This document shows positions 10,202 through 18,860 of a stretch of DNA of 64,000 nucleotides, one piece after another (position 1 is the first letter of the stretch; every line of letters begins with the position of its first letter). This stretch comes from Streptomyces seoulensis (GTDB lineage: Bacteria > Actinomycetota > Actinomycetes > Streptomycetales > Streptomycetaceae), in contig CP054936.1 in the NCBI GenBank assembly GCA_013364255.1, forward strand, positions 2,262,853 to 2,326,852, in the 5' to 3' direction. Under the pieces are notes generated by a model. It did not search any database, had not been told where the DNA came from, and saw only the letters and a list, made by a program, of their open reading frames with translations. The position numbers were made by a program, and so were the translations under genes.

Positions 10202-10217
10202 GCTGGTTTAGACCAAT
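10202..10217. promoter_or_regulatory. dre-like operator upstream of the GntR gene
   Basis: GCTGGTTTAGACCAAT matches the DasR-responsive-element consensus (ACTGGTCTAGACCAGT) at 13 of 16 positions; the core TGGTTTAGACCA is nearly symmetric. It lies 62 bases before the ATG of a GntR-family gene, so it could be that regulator's own operator or a DasR site. The rest of the 367-bp gap (9913-10279) shows no other feature except AGGAGG at 10268-10273. Confidence 0.5.
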
Positions 10218-10279
10218 GTTAGACCTGGTGGCGCAATGAGCCCGAGTGGCTACGGTACGTCATCAACAGGAGGCGCGGC

Positions 10280-11035
10280 ATGGCCCGCACCACCCCCCAC
10301 GACCGCCCCAGGACACGAGCGAGGGCCGAAGGAGGTCCGCTGTACTGGAAAGTCGCCGCCCGACTCCTCGACGAGCTGCGCGACGGAACCATCCCACCCG
10401 GTGAACGCCTCCCGGCCGAGCGGCAGTTGGCCGTGCACTTCGGGGTCAGCCGGGAGACCGTGCGCCAGGCGCTGGAGGTGCTGCGCCGGGACGGGCTGGT
10501 CGCCACCGACCGGCGCGGCAGCCACGCCGCGCTGACCGGGCCGCCGGTGGCGGCGCCGGTCCGCCTGGCCTTCCCGGTCGGCGCCCGCAGCGGCGACCCG
10601 GACGCCTGCGACCGGACCGCGGTGGCCTGGGAGACGCCGCCGCCCGAGCACGCCGCCGCGCTGGGGCTCGCCGCGCACCGGCCGACCCTCGTGCACCACT
10701 ACCGGTCCACGGCGGCCGACGGCAGCGACCTGCGCACGGCGGTGACATCGTTTTCCCCCGTCGCCCTCGCCGAGGTCGCCGAACTCGCCCGCTACCGCGA
10801 CCGCGCGGACGGCTCCGACGGCGCCCAACTGCGCCGCGCCTACGACTGGATGCGCCGGGCGGGCCTGACCCTGCATCACCGCGACTCCATCACCCGGCTC
10901 CCGGACGGCCCTTCGGTGCGCGTCACCCGGCGCGTGCGCGACCAGTACGCCCGCCTGCTGGAGATCACCGACCTGCTCGTGGACGCCCGACAGGACGCCC
11001 TCGTCTACGAGTTCACCCTGCCGGCGGCGGTCTGA
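10280..11035 (+). CDS. GntR-family transcriptional regulator with UTRA-like domain
   Basis: 251 residues, ATG preceded by AGGAGG six bases upstream. The N-terminal winged helix reads LYWKVAARLLDELRDGTIPPGERLPAERQLAVHFGVSRETVRQALEVLRRDGLV, containing the GntR hallmark LPAERQLAVHFGVSRETVRQ. After residue 90 follows a UTRA-like effector domain ending VRDQYARLLEITDLL, shorter and more divergent than in DasR. Regulators of this subgroup usually respond to sugars or sugar phosphates. No obvious target gene is adjacent; the dre-like sequence upstream suggests autoregulation. Confidence 0.88.
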   Translation: MARTTPHDRPRTRARAEGGPLYWKVAARLLDELRDGTIPPGERLPAERQLAVHFGVSRETVRQALEVLRRDGLVATDRRGSHAALTGPPVAAPVRLAFPVGARSGDPDACDRTAVAWETPPPEHAAALGLAAHRPTLVHHYRSTAADGSDLRTAVTSFSPVALAEVAELARYRDRADGSDGAQLRRAYDWMRRAGLTLHHRDSITRLPDGPSVRVTRRVRDQYARLLEITDLLVDARQDALVYEFTLPAAV

Positions 11036-11066
11036 CCGCCGCTCTCCGCGGCGGGCCGCCGGTCCG

Positions 11067-11792
11067 TCACGGCAGCCTGCGGGCCGCGATCAGCCGGGCC
11101 CGCGGGCTGCCGTCGGCGCGCTCGCCGAACTCGGGCAGCGCGAACGGCTCGACCCGGAAACCGGCCCGTTCCAGCTCGCGCAGCACGTCGCCGAAGCGGT
11201 AGGCGCGGTAGTACATCACGAACGGCGGCCGCCACACGGCGTTGCGCACCCGCATGACCGCGTCGAAGCCGAGCAGCGTCCAGAAGGCGCGGGAGCGCGG
11301 CGGGGGCGGGGCGAACACCGGGAGGGCGAACACGCCGCCGGGCCGCAGGACCGCGTGCGCCTGCCCGAACAGCACGGGCAGTTCGGCGGGGAGGAAGTGC
11401 CCGAGCGCGCCGAAGCTGACGACGAGGTCGAAGGCGGCGGTGAAGGGCAGCGCGCGGGCGTCCGCGCGCACCCAGGCGGTCGGCACGGCGGTACGCGGGG
11501 CGCGCGCCCGGGCGACGTCGAGCATCCCGGCGCTGAAGTCGACGCCGGTCACCGTCCTCCGGCACACCCGCGCCAGCACATCGGCACCGGCGCCCGTCCC
11601 GCAGCACAGGTCCAGCCCGTCGTCGTACGGCCCGGTCCGCTCCAGCAGCGACGCCACGGCGTCGAGCACCGACGCCGGCGTGCGGAAGGGGGTGCGGTCG
11701 AACTTCGGCGCGAGCAGGTCGTAGCCGCGCTCGACGGAGGACAGCGCCTGCACGGCGAGTTCGCGGACGGTGGGGCCTTCGGGGCTGAACAC
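11067..11792 (-). CDS. Class I SAM-dependent methyltransferase
   Basis: 241 residues from a GTG at 11792 (VFSPEGPTVREL); no strong ribosome site is visible, so the start is tentative. Motif I is GLDLCCGTGAGADVLA, motif II TGVDFSAGMLDVARARAP, and motif III-IV DLVVSFGALGHF followed by VLRPGGVFAL. These define a Methyltransf_11/25-type Rossmann fold. The C-terminal region (VMRVRNAVWRPPFVMYYRAYRFGDVLRELERAGF) is helical and may form the substrate pocket. The substrate is not inferable. It is divergent from the rho paralogue. Confidence 0.85.
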   Translation of the reverse strand: MFSPEGPTVRELAVQALSSVERGYDLLAPKFDRTPFRTPASVLDAVASLLERTGPYDDGLDLCCGTGAGADVLARVCRRTVTGVDFSAGMLDVARARAPRTAVPTAWVRADARALPFTAAFDLVVSFGALGHFLPAELPVLFGQAHAVLRPGGVFALPVFAPPPPRSRAFWTLLGFDAVMRVRNAVWRPPFVMYYRAYRFGDVLRELERAGFRVEPFALPEFGERADGSPRARLIAARRLP

Positions 11793-12152
11793 CCACGTCA
11801 GCCTAGTCCTCGGCGCGCCGCGAGAACATGAGAGGCGACGACGGCGGAGGATCGTGCTACATTGCATGCAGCACCTTTCTCTGTCCGCCTCTTCGGACCA
11901 GGTGCGAGCGGGTCTCCCGCTGCTCCGTCTGCCGCTCCGGCCAACCAGTCCGGCGATCGGCACACCGGATCTTCTCCACCACCTCGCGTGCCAGGCGTAC
12001 CACCGTTTCGGGCCGCCCTCCCCGAGGTGCGTTCTCCCGCCGCCGAAGGCAGCCGTGCGCGCCTTCCCTCTCGCGGCCGTTCCCCCCTTCCCCCCTTGCT
12101 TCCTCCCCCGCACGGCCTCCGTGCCCGTCGTCCGCGAAAGGACACCCACCCC
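11793..12152 (+). promoter_or_regulatory. Intergenic region with long leader of the Rho paralogue
   Basis: 360 bases without a convincing gene. A -10-like TACATT follows GGATCGTGC near 11870, giving a possible 5' leader of about 270 bases. The leader is C-rich with few G in the stretch 12040-12130, a composition that Rho recognises in RNA, so autoregulation is conceivable. GAAAGGA ends about ten bases before the ATG. Confidence 0.35.
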
Positions 12153-13310
12153 ATGACCACCACACTCGAACACCCTCCCGTACGACAGCGGCCGGACCAG
12201 GCCGTCCAGCTCGTGACCGGTGTCCTGGACGTCGACCACAGCGGAGCGGGCCGGCTGCGCGGCCGGGACTGCCTGCCCTCCCCCACCGACCCGCACGTGT
12301 CCGCCGCGCTGATCCGCCGCCACGGACTGCGCAGGGGCGACCTCGTCGAGGGCGTGCCCGGTGAGAAGCGCGCCCTCACCGCGGTCGCCCGGGTCGGCGG
12401 CCGCGCCCCGGAAGCGCTCCGCGGCCGCCGCCGCTTCGCCGACCTCACCCCGCTGCACCCCCGCGAGCGGCTGCGCCTGGAACACCCGGCCGCCGGTCTC
12501 GCCGGGCGCGTCGTGGACCTGCTCGCCCCCGTCGGCAAGGGCCAGCGCGGACTGATCGTGGCCCCGCCCAAGACCGGCAAGACCGTGCTGCTCCAGCAGC
12601 TCGCCGCCGCCGTCGCCGGGAACCACCCCGAATGCCGGCTGATGGTGGTGCTGCTGGACGAGCGCCCCGAGGAGGTCACCGACATGCGGCGCTCCGTGCG
12701 CGGCGAGGTCTACGCCTCCACCTTCGACCGCACGGCCAAGGAGCACATCGCGCTCGCCGAACTCGTCGTGGAGCGCGCCAAGCGGCTGGTGGAGGCCGGC
12801 GAGGACGTCGTGATCCTGCTGGACTCGCTGACCCGGCTGTGCCGGGCCCACAACAACGCGGCCGCCCCCGGCGGACGCACCCTCAGCGGCGGTGTCGACG
12901 CGGCGGCGCCGCTCGGCCCCAAGCGGCTCTTCGGGGCCGCCCGCCTGGCCGAGGAGGGCGGTTCGCTCACCATCCTCGCCACCGCGCTGGTGGAGACCGG
13001 CTCGCGCGCCGACGAGTTCTTCTTCGAGGAGCTGAAGGGCACCGGCAACATGGAACTGCGGCTGAGCCGCGAGCCGGCCTCCCGGCGGGTGTTCCCGGCC
13101 GTCGACGTCAGCGCCTCCGGCACCCGCCGCGAGGAACTCCTGCACTCCCCCGCCGAGTCCGCGGCGAGCGCCGGACTGCGGCGCGCCCTGCTGAGCCGCG
13201 ACGGCCGCGACGGCCGGACCGGCCTGGAGACCTTGCTCGAACGGCTGCGCGCCACCCCGGACAACGCGACCTTCCTGCGCCGCGTCCAGCCGACGCTGCC
13301 GAGCGCCTAG
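12153..13310 (+). CDS. Short Rho-type transcription termination factor paralogue
   Basis: 385 residues, against about 420 for E. coli Rho and well over 600 for the main Streptomyces Rho. The ATPase core is intact: Walker A GLIVAPPKTGKTVLLQ, VVLLDERPEEVTDMRRSV, STFDRTAKEHI, Walker B VVILLDSLTRLCRAHN, the Q-loop GGVDAAAPLGPKRLFGAAR and the arginine-finger region TGNMELRLSREPASRRVFPA. The N-terminal helix bundle and Arg-rich insert are missing. The RNA-binding fold remains (TGVLDVDHSGAGRLRG) but the GFGFLR aromatics are replaced by A and R, and the YLAGPDD tyrosine by C. It is therefore an accessory Rho with altered primary-site RNA binding. Confidence 0.85.
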   Translation: MTTTLEHPPVRQRPDQAVQLVTGVLDVDHSGAGRLRGRDCLPSPTDPHVSAALIRRHGLRRGDLVEGVPGEKRALTAVARVGGRAPEALRGRRRFADLTPLHPRERLRLEHPAAGLAGRVVDLLAPVGKGQRGLIVAPPKTGKTVLLQQLAAAVAGNHPECRLMVVLLDERPEEVTDMRRSVRGEVYASTFDRTAKEHIALAELVVERAKRLVEAGEDVVILLDSLTRLCRAHNNAAAPGGRTLSGGVDAAAPLGPKRLFGAARLAEEGGSLTILATALVETGSRADEFFFEELKGTGNMELRLSREPASRRVFPAVDVSASGTRREELLHSPAESAASAGLRRALLSRDGRDGRTGLETLLERLRATPDNATFLRRVQPTLPSA

Positions 13311-13503
13311 GCCGCTTCCGTCGCGGACGCGGCGGCTGAGCACCCCTCACCCCGGGGACTTGGACAGCCGCGCGCCGCAGGCGTGCCCGGGACGCCGCCG
13401 TCGGGGCCGTCCACTGGGGCATCCGGGCCACGCGCTGGGACATCCGGGTGCTCGTGCTCCCCGTTCGGCCCTCGGCAAGGTCACGCCCGCGCCGGTTCGT
13501 TCC

Positions 13504-13509
13504 TACGTT
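13504..13509 (+). promoter_or_regulatory. -10 element for a leaderless transcript
   Basis: TACGTT ends seven bases before the carboxypeptidase ATG and no Shine-Dalgarno is present between them. Transcription would start at or next to the A of the ATG, giving a leaderless mRNA. Confidence 0.5.
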
Positions 13510-13515
13510 GGCGCT

Positions 13516-14727
13516 ATGACGATCAAACTCCCCACCAGGGTCGCCCTGTCCACCTGCGCCCTCTGCGCGACGGGCCTGCTGATAGTGACCTCCCCGGCCG
13601 CCGCCACGGGCCTGGCCGGGACGGACCCGGGAGCGCCGGGGCGGCCGAAGACGGCGATGCCGCAGCCGGCCCTCCTGGAACGCGAGGGCACGCAGGTACG
13701 GCCGCGGTCCGAGGCGCCCGAGACCCCGGCGGTCTCCGCGCTGTCCTGGCTGGTGGCCGACGCGGGCAGCGGCGAGGTGCTCGCCGCGCACGACGCGCAC
13801 GAGCAGCTGCCCCCGGCGAGCACGCTGAAGACGCTGTTCGCGCTGACCGTGCTGCCCGCCTTCCCCGGCGGCCTGCGGCACACCGTCAGCGGCGCCGATC
13901 TGGCCGGCATCGGGGAGGGCAGCAGCCTGGTCGGGGTGGTCGAGGGTCACACGTATCAGGTGTCCGACCTGTGGCGCGGGGTGTTCCTCAACTCCGGCAA
14001 CGACGCGGTGCACGTGCTCGCGGCGCTCAACGGCGGCTGGGACCGCACCGCGCGGCAGATGCAGACCAAGGCGCGCGCGCTGGGCGCCGTGGACACCGAC
14101 GTCGTCTCCCCCGACGGCTACGACGCCGACGGGCAGGTCTCCTCGGCCTACGACCTCGCCGTGTTCGGGCGGGCCGGGCTGCGCAACCCGGACTTCGCGC
14201 GCTACTGCTCCACCGTGAACGCCCTCTTCCCGGGCAACGACGGCGGCTCGTTCGGGATCGCCAACACCAACCGGCTGCTGACCGGGGCGGACGGCGTGGA
14301 GCCGTATCCCGGGCTGATCGGCATCAAGAACGGCTACACCACCAACGCGGGCAACACCCTGGTCGCCGCCGCCCACCGCGACGGGCGCACCCTCATCGTG
14401 ACGTTGATGAACCCTCAGGAGGGCGACGGTCTGGAGGTGTACGAGGAGGCCCGCCAGCTGCTCGACTGGGGATTCGACGCCGCCGGGCACGTCGACCCGG
14501 TCGGCTCGCTCGACGCGCTGCGCCCGGTGGCGCACGCCGCCGCGGCCCCCGCGCCGGCCGCGTCGCCCTCCCCCTCGCCCTCGCGGGCGCCGGTCACGAC
14601 GGCCCAGGCGCCGACGGCGTCCAACTGGCCGCGGACGGCCGCGATCGTGGGCGGCGCCGTCGGGGCGGGCGCGCTGGCGCTGCTGCTGGGTCTGCGGCGC
14701 AGGAACACGCGGCCCTGGCGCCGCTGA
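13516..14727 (+). CDS. D-alanyl-D-alanine carboxypeptidase (penicillin-binding protein, S11)
   Basis: 403 residues. A signal peptide (ALSTCALCATGLLIVTSPAAA) leads to a serine-type D,D-peptidase domain that trims peptidoglycan pentapeptides outside the membrane. Catalytic motifs: PPASTLKTLFAL (SxxK near residue 102), FLNSGNDAVH (SxN), and GIKNGYTTNAGN in the place of KTG, with Asn for Thr. The domain is followed by a Pro/Ser/Ala linker and a C-terminal membrane helix (IVGGAVGAGALALLLGL) with a basic tail, so the enzyme is membrane-anchored facing out. A probable leaderless promoter lies directly upstream. Confidence 0.92.
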   Translation: MTIKLPTRVALSTCALCATGLLIVTSPAAATGLAGTDPGAPGRPKTAMPQPALLEREGTQVRPRSEAPETPAVSALSWLVADAGSGEVLAAHDAHEQLPPASTLKTLFALTVLPAFPGGLRHTVSGADLAGIGEGSSLVGVVEGHTYQVSDLWRGVFLNSGNDAVHVLAALNGGWDRTARQMQTKARALGAVDTDVVSPDGYDADGQVSSAYDLAVFGRAGLRNPDFARYCSTVNALFPGNDGGSFGIANTNRLLTGADGVEPYPGLIGIKNGYTTNAGNTLVAAAHRDGRTLIVTLMNPQEGDGLEVYEEARQLLDWGFDAAGHVDPVGSLDALRPVAHAAAAPAPAASPSPSPSRAPVTTAQAPTASNWPRTAAIVGGAVGAGALALLLGLRRRNTRPWRR

Positions 14728-14757
14728 CCGCCGGGCGGCCGCGCGCCCCCGGCGAGG

Positions 14758-15690
14758 TCAGAACACCGACAGGCCGGTGAGGGTGGTGAAGCGGTCCAGC
14801 GCCGCCACCCCGGCGACGGAGTTGCCCCGCTCGTCCAGGCCGGGGCTCCACACGCACAGGGCGCACCGGCCGGGCACGACGGCGATGATGCCGCCGCCCA
14901 CGCCGCTCTTGCCGGGCAGCCCGACCCGGTAGGCGAAGTCGCCCGCCGCGTCGTACGTCCCGCAGGTCAGCATGACGGCGTTGACCTGCTTGGCCTGGCT
15001 GCGGGTCAGCAGCCGGGTGCCGTCGGCGCGGATGCCGTGCCGGGCCAGGAAGGCGGCGGCCAGGGCGAGGTCGGCGCAGGAGGCCGCGATCGAGCACTGC
15101 CGGAAGTACTGGTCGAGCAGGACCGGCACCGGGTTGTCGATGTTGCCGTAGGACGCCATGAAGTGGCCGAGGGCGGCGTTGCGGTCGCCGTGCGCGGTCT
15201 CCGAGGCGGCGACCGCCAGGTCGAAGTCCAGGCCGGGGTTGCCGCTCTCGGCGCGCAGCAGCCGCAGGAGCTCGCCCGCCGCGTCGCCGGTACGGGTCTG
15301 GAGGCGGTCGGTGACGACCAGGGCGCCGGCGTTGATGAACGGGTTGCGCGGGATGCCGTTCTCGTACTCCAGCTGCACCAGAGAGTTGAACGGGTTGCCG
15401 GAGGGCTCGCGGCCCACGTGCTCCCACAGTTCGTCGCCCTCGCGGGCCAGGTCGAGGGCGAGGGTGAAGACCTTGGTGATGGACTGCGCGGAGAACGGCT
15501 CGCGCCAGTCGCCCACCCCGTACACGGTGCCGTCCAGCTCCGCGACGGCCATGCCGAAGGCACGCGGGTCGCGGGCGGCGAGCGCCGGGATGTAGTCGGC
15601 GGGCCGCCCACGGCCGGGCGTCCGCCCGATCTCCTCGGCGATTCGCTCCAGAACCGGCTGGAAGGCCATCGAGGACGTCACGCTCCCCAT
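14758..15690 (-). CDS. glsA: Glutaminase A
   Basis: About 310 residues, the normal size. It hydrolyses L-glutamine to glutamate and ammonia. Diagnostic stretches: AELDGTVYGVGDWREPFSAQ, the catalytic SITKVFTL (beta-lactamase-like SxxK), GNPFNSLVQLEYENGIPRNPFINAGA, and the C-terminal GLPGKSGVGGGIIAVVPG. The ATG at 15690 is used; a GTG three codons upstream and an ATG at codon 9 are alternatives, none with a good ribosome site. It lies 31 bp upstream (in minus-strand terms, downstream) of an asparaginase gene, so the two amidohydrolases are probably one unit releasing ammonia from Gln and Asn. Confidence 0.93.
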   Translation of the reverse strand: MGSVTSSMAFQPVLERIAEEIGRTPGRGRPADYIPALAARDPRAFGMAVAELDGTVYGVGDWREPFSAQSITKVFTLALDLAREGDELWEHVGREPSGNPFNSLVQLEYENGIPRNPFINAGALVVTDRLQTRTGDAAGELLRLLRAESGNPGLDFDLAVAASETAHGDRNAALGHFMASYGNIDNPVPVLLDQYFRQCSIAASCADLALAAAFLARHGIRADGTRLLTRSQAKQVNAVMLTCGTYDAAGDFAYRVGLPGKSGVGGGIIAVVPGRCALCVWSPGLDERGNSVAGVAALDRFTTLTGLSVF

Positions 15691-15729
15691 TGTGCCCACG
15701 CCGGGCGCGGGCGGCGTCGGGCGGGCGGG

Positions 15730-16758
15730 TCAGGCGCAGGCCGAGGGGCGGGGCTCGGGGGCCAGGGCGTCGACCGGGCGGACCCGGCCGACCGGCTCGC
15801 CGCCGCCGAGGAGGGGTTCGCCCGCGAACGCGGTGAGCCGGGACGGGTCGACGCCGGCCCGGACCAGGGCCGCGGCGGTGACCGGGACGCGGGCCCGGTC
15901 CGCGCCGTCGGAGATCTTCACCGCGACGGCCCGGCCGTCCGGCAGCGCGGCCGCCTCGACGCCTTCGAAGCCGTCCTTGGCCAGCAGCCCGGGCACGGCC
16001 CGCATCAGCGCGGCCACGTCCCGGCCGGCGCCGGAGGCCGTCTCGGCGTGGGCGCGCATCGCGTCGGCGACCCGGGCCTCCGGGGTGCCGGGCGCGGCCG
16101 TGGTGACGCGGGCGGCGGCGCGGGCCAGGCCGTGCAGGGAGACGGCGAACAGGGGCGCTCCGCAGCCGTCGACGGTCACGCGGGCCACCCGCTGCCCGGT
16201 CAGCTCCTCGACGGTCTCGGCGACGGCCCGCTGGAGCGGGTGGGCCGGGTCCAGGTAGTCGTCCAGCGACCAGCCGTTGAGCCGGCAGGTGTAGAGCATG
16301 GCGGCGTGCTTGCCGGAGCAGTTCTGGGCGAGCCGGGAGGGCAGGCGCCCCGCGCGCACCCAGGCGTCCCGCACGCTCGCACCGAACGGCAGGTCGGGCA
16401 CGTTGCGCAGGTGGTCCTCGGTCAGCCCCGCCAGGTCGAGGATGCGCCGGGCGCCGGCCAGGTGGCGTTCCTCGCCGGAGTGGCTGGCGGCGGCGAGCGA
16501 GAGCAGCTCGCCGTCCAGCGGCAGCCCGGCCCGCACCATGGCGACGGCCTGGACGGGCTTGAGCGCCGAGCGCGGGTAGAAGGCGGCCTCGGTGTCGCCG
16601 AGCCGGAAGCACACCTCGCCGTCGGCGTCGAGGACGACGACGGAGCCGTAGTGGACGCCTTCGACGACGCCGCCGCGTATGAGGTGGGCGACGGGTGCGT
16701 GGCGGGGTTCGCGGACCGGGGGCGCCGCGGCGGGGGAAGCGGGGGGAAGGGTCTGCAT
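15730..16758 (-). CDS. L-asparaginase, Rhizobium etli type II (PF06089)
   Basis: 342 residues from the ATG at 16758; a GTG five codons upstream is possible. The family signatures are VVEGVHYGSVVVLDADGEV, FYPRSALKPVQAVAMVRAG, AAASHSGEERHL, LAQNCSGKHAAMLYTCRLNGW and VTVDGCGAPLFAVSLHGLA. These carry the Ser-Lys and zinc-binding Cys residues of the ReAII-type enzyme, unrelated to the E. coli AnsA/AnsB fold. It converts asparagine to aspartate and ammonia, probably in the cytoplasm as there is no signal peptide. An FCD-type regulator gene lies directly upstream on the same strand. Confidence 0.93.
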   Translation of the reverse strand: MQTLPPASPAAAPPVREPRHAPVAHLIRGGVVEGVHYGSVVVLDADGEVCFRLGDTEAAFYPRSALKPVQAVAMVRAGLPLDGELLSLAAASHSGEERHLAGARRILDLAGLTEDHLRNVPDLPFGASVRDAWVRAGRLPSRLAQNCSGKHAAMLYTCRLNGWSLDDYLDPAHPLQRAVAETVEELTGQRVARVTVDGCGAPLFAVSLHGLARAAARVTTAAPGTPEARVADAMRAHAETASGAGRDVAALMRAVPGLLAKDGFEGVEAAALPDGRAVAVKISDGADRARVPVTAAALVRAGVDPSRLTAFAGEPLLGGGEPVGRVRPVDALAPEPRPSACA

Positions 16759-16883
16759 GGCTGCCTGCGTCACTGGTGAGTGGGTGGGTGGAGACGCGCG
16801 GGGTGTGCGCGGGGGCTTCGGGTGGAGCGGTGCGCGGTGCGGCCGCGGGTGGCGCGGTGGGGGCCGGGGGCGTCCGGGGCGTC

Positions 16884-17615
16884 TTACGTCCCCGGTCCGC
16901 CCGGTGCCGGTTGGTGGGCGGGGCGCACGATGGCGGCGAGGGTGTTCTCGACGCGGTCGAGGTGGTGGGTCATGGCCTGGACGGCGTCGTGCTCGCTGCC
17001 GTCGGTCAGCGCCTCCACCAGGGCCCGGTGCTCCCGGTTGGACTGCTCGCGCCGGCCGCCCAGCTCGGTCAGGAAGGCCGACTGGCGGGCCAGGGCGTCC
17101 CGGATCTCCTCGATGACCCGGCGGAAGACCGGGTTGCGGGCGGCCTGGGCGACGGCGAGGTGGAACAGGGTGTCCAGCGCGACCCACGAGGTGGTGTCGG
17201 TCTCCCGCTCCATCCGCTCCAGCAGGTGGACCAGGTGGTCCAGGTCCTCCGGGGTGCGGCGCAGCGCCGCGTAGCCGGCGACCGGGACCTCGATGTGCCG
17301 GCGCACCTCCATCAGGTCGCCGGCCGCGTAGTCGCCGAAGGTGGGGTCCTCCACGGCGTCGGCCACGACGAAGGTGCCCTTACCGGTCCTGGACCTGGTC
17401 AGGCCCATGGTCTGCAGGGCGCGCAGCGCCTCGCGCAGCACGGGCCGCGAGACCTCCAGGGTGCGGCACAGCTCGGCCTCGGAGGGGAGCTTGTCGCCGA
17501 TGGCGTACTCGCCGCGTTCGATGGCGCCGCGCAGGTGGGTGAGCACCGCTTCCATGGCGCTGACGCGTCGGAGTGCCACCACACCTGTCTGGCTGTCTGA
17601 CAGGTTCAGGTTCAC
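16884..17615 (-). CDS. FadR/GntR-family regulator with FCD domain
   Basis: 243 residues from the GTG at 17615. The winged helix is at residues 20-85 (MEAVLTHLRGAIERGEYAIGDKLPSEAELCRTLEVSRPVLREALRALQ), and an all-helical FCD ligand domain follows, with the metal-binding pattern FHLAVAQAARNP and EHRALVEALTDG. FCD regulators sense small organic acids. It is followed by the asparaginase and glutaminase genes, its likely targets. An inverted repeat sits inside the first 12 codons; if this is the operator, translation may really begin at the internal ATG at 17555 (MEAVLTHLRG). Confidence 0.88.
   Translation of the reverse strand: MNLNLSDSQTGVVALRRVSAMEAVLTHLRGAIERGEYAIGDKLPSEAELCRTLEVSRPVLREALRALQTMGLTRSRTGKGTFVVADAVEDPTFGDYAAGDLMEVRRHIEVPVAGYAALRRTPEDLDHLVHLLERMERETDTTSWVALDTLFHLAVAQAARNPVFRRVIEEIRDALARQSAFLTELGGRREQSNREHRALVEALTDGSEHDAVQAMTHHLDRVENTLAAIVRPAHQPAPGGPGT
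17583..17605. promoter_or_regulatory. Inverted repeat at the 5' end of the FCD regulator gene
   Basis: ACCTGTC (17583-17589) and GACAGGT (17599-17605) are separated by nine bases. The interior repeats the GTCTG word. It overlaps codons 4-11 of the annotated frame and could be the regulator's own operator. Confidence 0.5.
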
Positions 17616-17674
17616 GGGGCGATCCTGCGGGTCGCGGACGAACCCTGTCAAGCGGGGCAGTGCGCGGGCGACGG

Positions 17675-17714
17675 CCACGGGGGCGGGACCGCCGACGCGG
17701 TCCCGCCCCCGTGG
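17675..17714. terminator. Strong hairpin terminator downstream of uppP
   Basis: Perfect 17-bp stem CCACGGGGGCGGGACCG (17675-17691), loop of six bases, complementary arm 17698-17714. It lies 28 bases past the uppP stop, so it ends uppP transcription before the FCD regulator gene. Confidence 0.85.
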
Positions 17715-17742
17715 GCGGTGGGCGCGGCGGCCGCCGCGCCGC

Positions 17743-18579
17743 TCAGGCGTCCAGCACGCCCGTGCCCAGCAGGCCGAAGAGGAGGGCACCGACGGCGATC
17801 CGGTACAGCACGAAGGCGTTGAAGGAGTGCTTGGCGACGAACTTCAGCAGCCAGGCGATGGAGGCGTAGGCCACCACGAAGGAGACGACGGTGCCGACGG
17901 CGAGCGGCGCCGCGCCCACACCCGCGCCCAGGGCGTCCTTCAGCTCGTAGATGCCGGCGCCGGTCAGGGCGGGGATGCCGAGGAAGAACGACAGCCGGGT
18001 GGCGGCGACGCGGTCCAGGTCCAGGATGAGCGCGGTGGACATGGTGGCGCCGGAGCGGGAGAAGCCGGGGAAGAGCAGGGCGAGGATCTGGGAGGCGCCC
18101 ACCAGCATCGCGTCCTTGAAGGACGTGTCGTCCTCCCCGCGCTTGTGCCGGCCCATCTGGTCCGCGCACCACATCACACCGCTGCCGACAATGAGCGAAC
18201 CGGCGACCACCCACAGCGAGCCGAGCGGCCCGTCGATCAAAGGCTTGGCGGCCAGGCCGACGAGGACGATCGGGAGGGTGGCGTAGATGACCCACCAGGC
18301 GAACTTGTAGTCGTGGTGGTAACGCTCCTCGCGGTCGGTCAGCCCGCGGAACCAGGCGGAGACGATCCGCACGATGTCCTTGAAGAAGTACACGAGTACG
18401 GCGGCGATGGCGCCGACCTGGATGACGGCGGAGAACCCGACGACGGAGCTGTCGTCGACGGGGATGTCCATGAGGCCCTCGGCGATCTTGAGATGGCCGG
18501 TGGAGGACACGGGGAGGAACTCGGTCACCCCCTCGACGACTCCGAGGACGACGGCCTGACCGACGGAGATGGCGCTCAT
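17743..18579 (-). CDS. uppP: Undecaprenyl-diphosphatase
   Basis: 278 residues, standard for BacA/UppP. It removes a phosphate from undecaprenyl pyrophosphate at the membrane so the lipid carrier of peptidoglycan synthesis can be reused; extra copies confer bacitracin resistance. Motifs: the N-terminal GVVEGVTEFLPVSSTGHL and the second PGFSRSGATMSTAL, which form the active site, plus seven to eight membrane helices. The ATG at 18579 begins the family-typical MSAISVGQAVVLG. It stands alone with its own terminator; the 293-bp region upstream (18580-18872) has no other gene. Confidence 0.95.
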   Translation of the reverse strand: MSAISVGQAVVLGVVEGVTEFLPVSSTGHLKIAEGLMDIPVDDSSVVGFSAVIQVGAIAAVLVYFFKDIVRIVSAWFRGLTDREERYHHDYKFAWWVIYATLPIVLVGLAAKPLIDGPLGSLWVVAGSLIVGSGVMWCADQMGRHKRGEDDTSFKDAMLVGASQILALLFPGFSRSGATMSTALILDLDRVAATRLSFFLGIPALTGAGIYELKDALGAGVGAAPLAVGTVVSFVVAYASIAWLLKFVAKHSFNAFVLYRIAVGALLFGLLGTGVLDA

Positions 18580-18860
18580 GGGATCCAGTTCTGGGGATGG
18601 GTGGTCGACAATGGCGCAGACACGCTTGCGTCGCAGTCACTCTTACTGCGCGGAGGTGACATCCGGGTGTCCCTCGACCGGCGCTCACCTGAACGGGAAC
18701 CTCGCCGGGGCGTCGCGCCGGGGCCCGTCGCACCCCACCCGAGCAGGGCCGTCCGCCCCGGCGCGGGACGCCGGGGCGGACGGGTGGCGCGGTCCGCGGG
18801 CGGCCGGGCGGCCGGCCGAGCGCGTCGCGGGCGCGGACGGGGCGGTCCCGGCGGCCGCAC

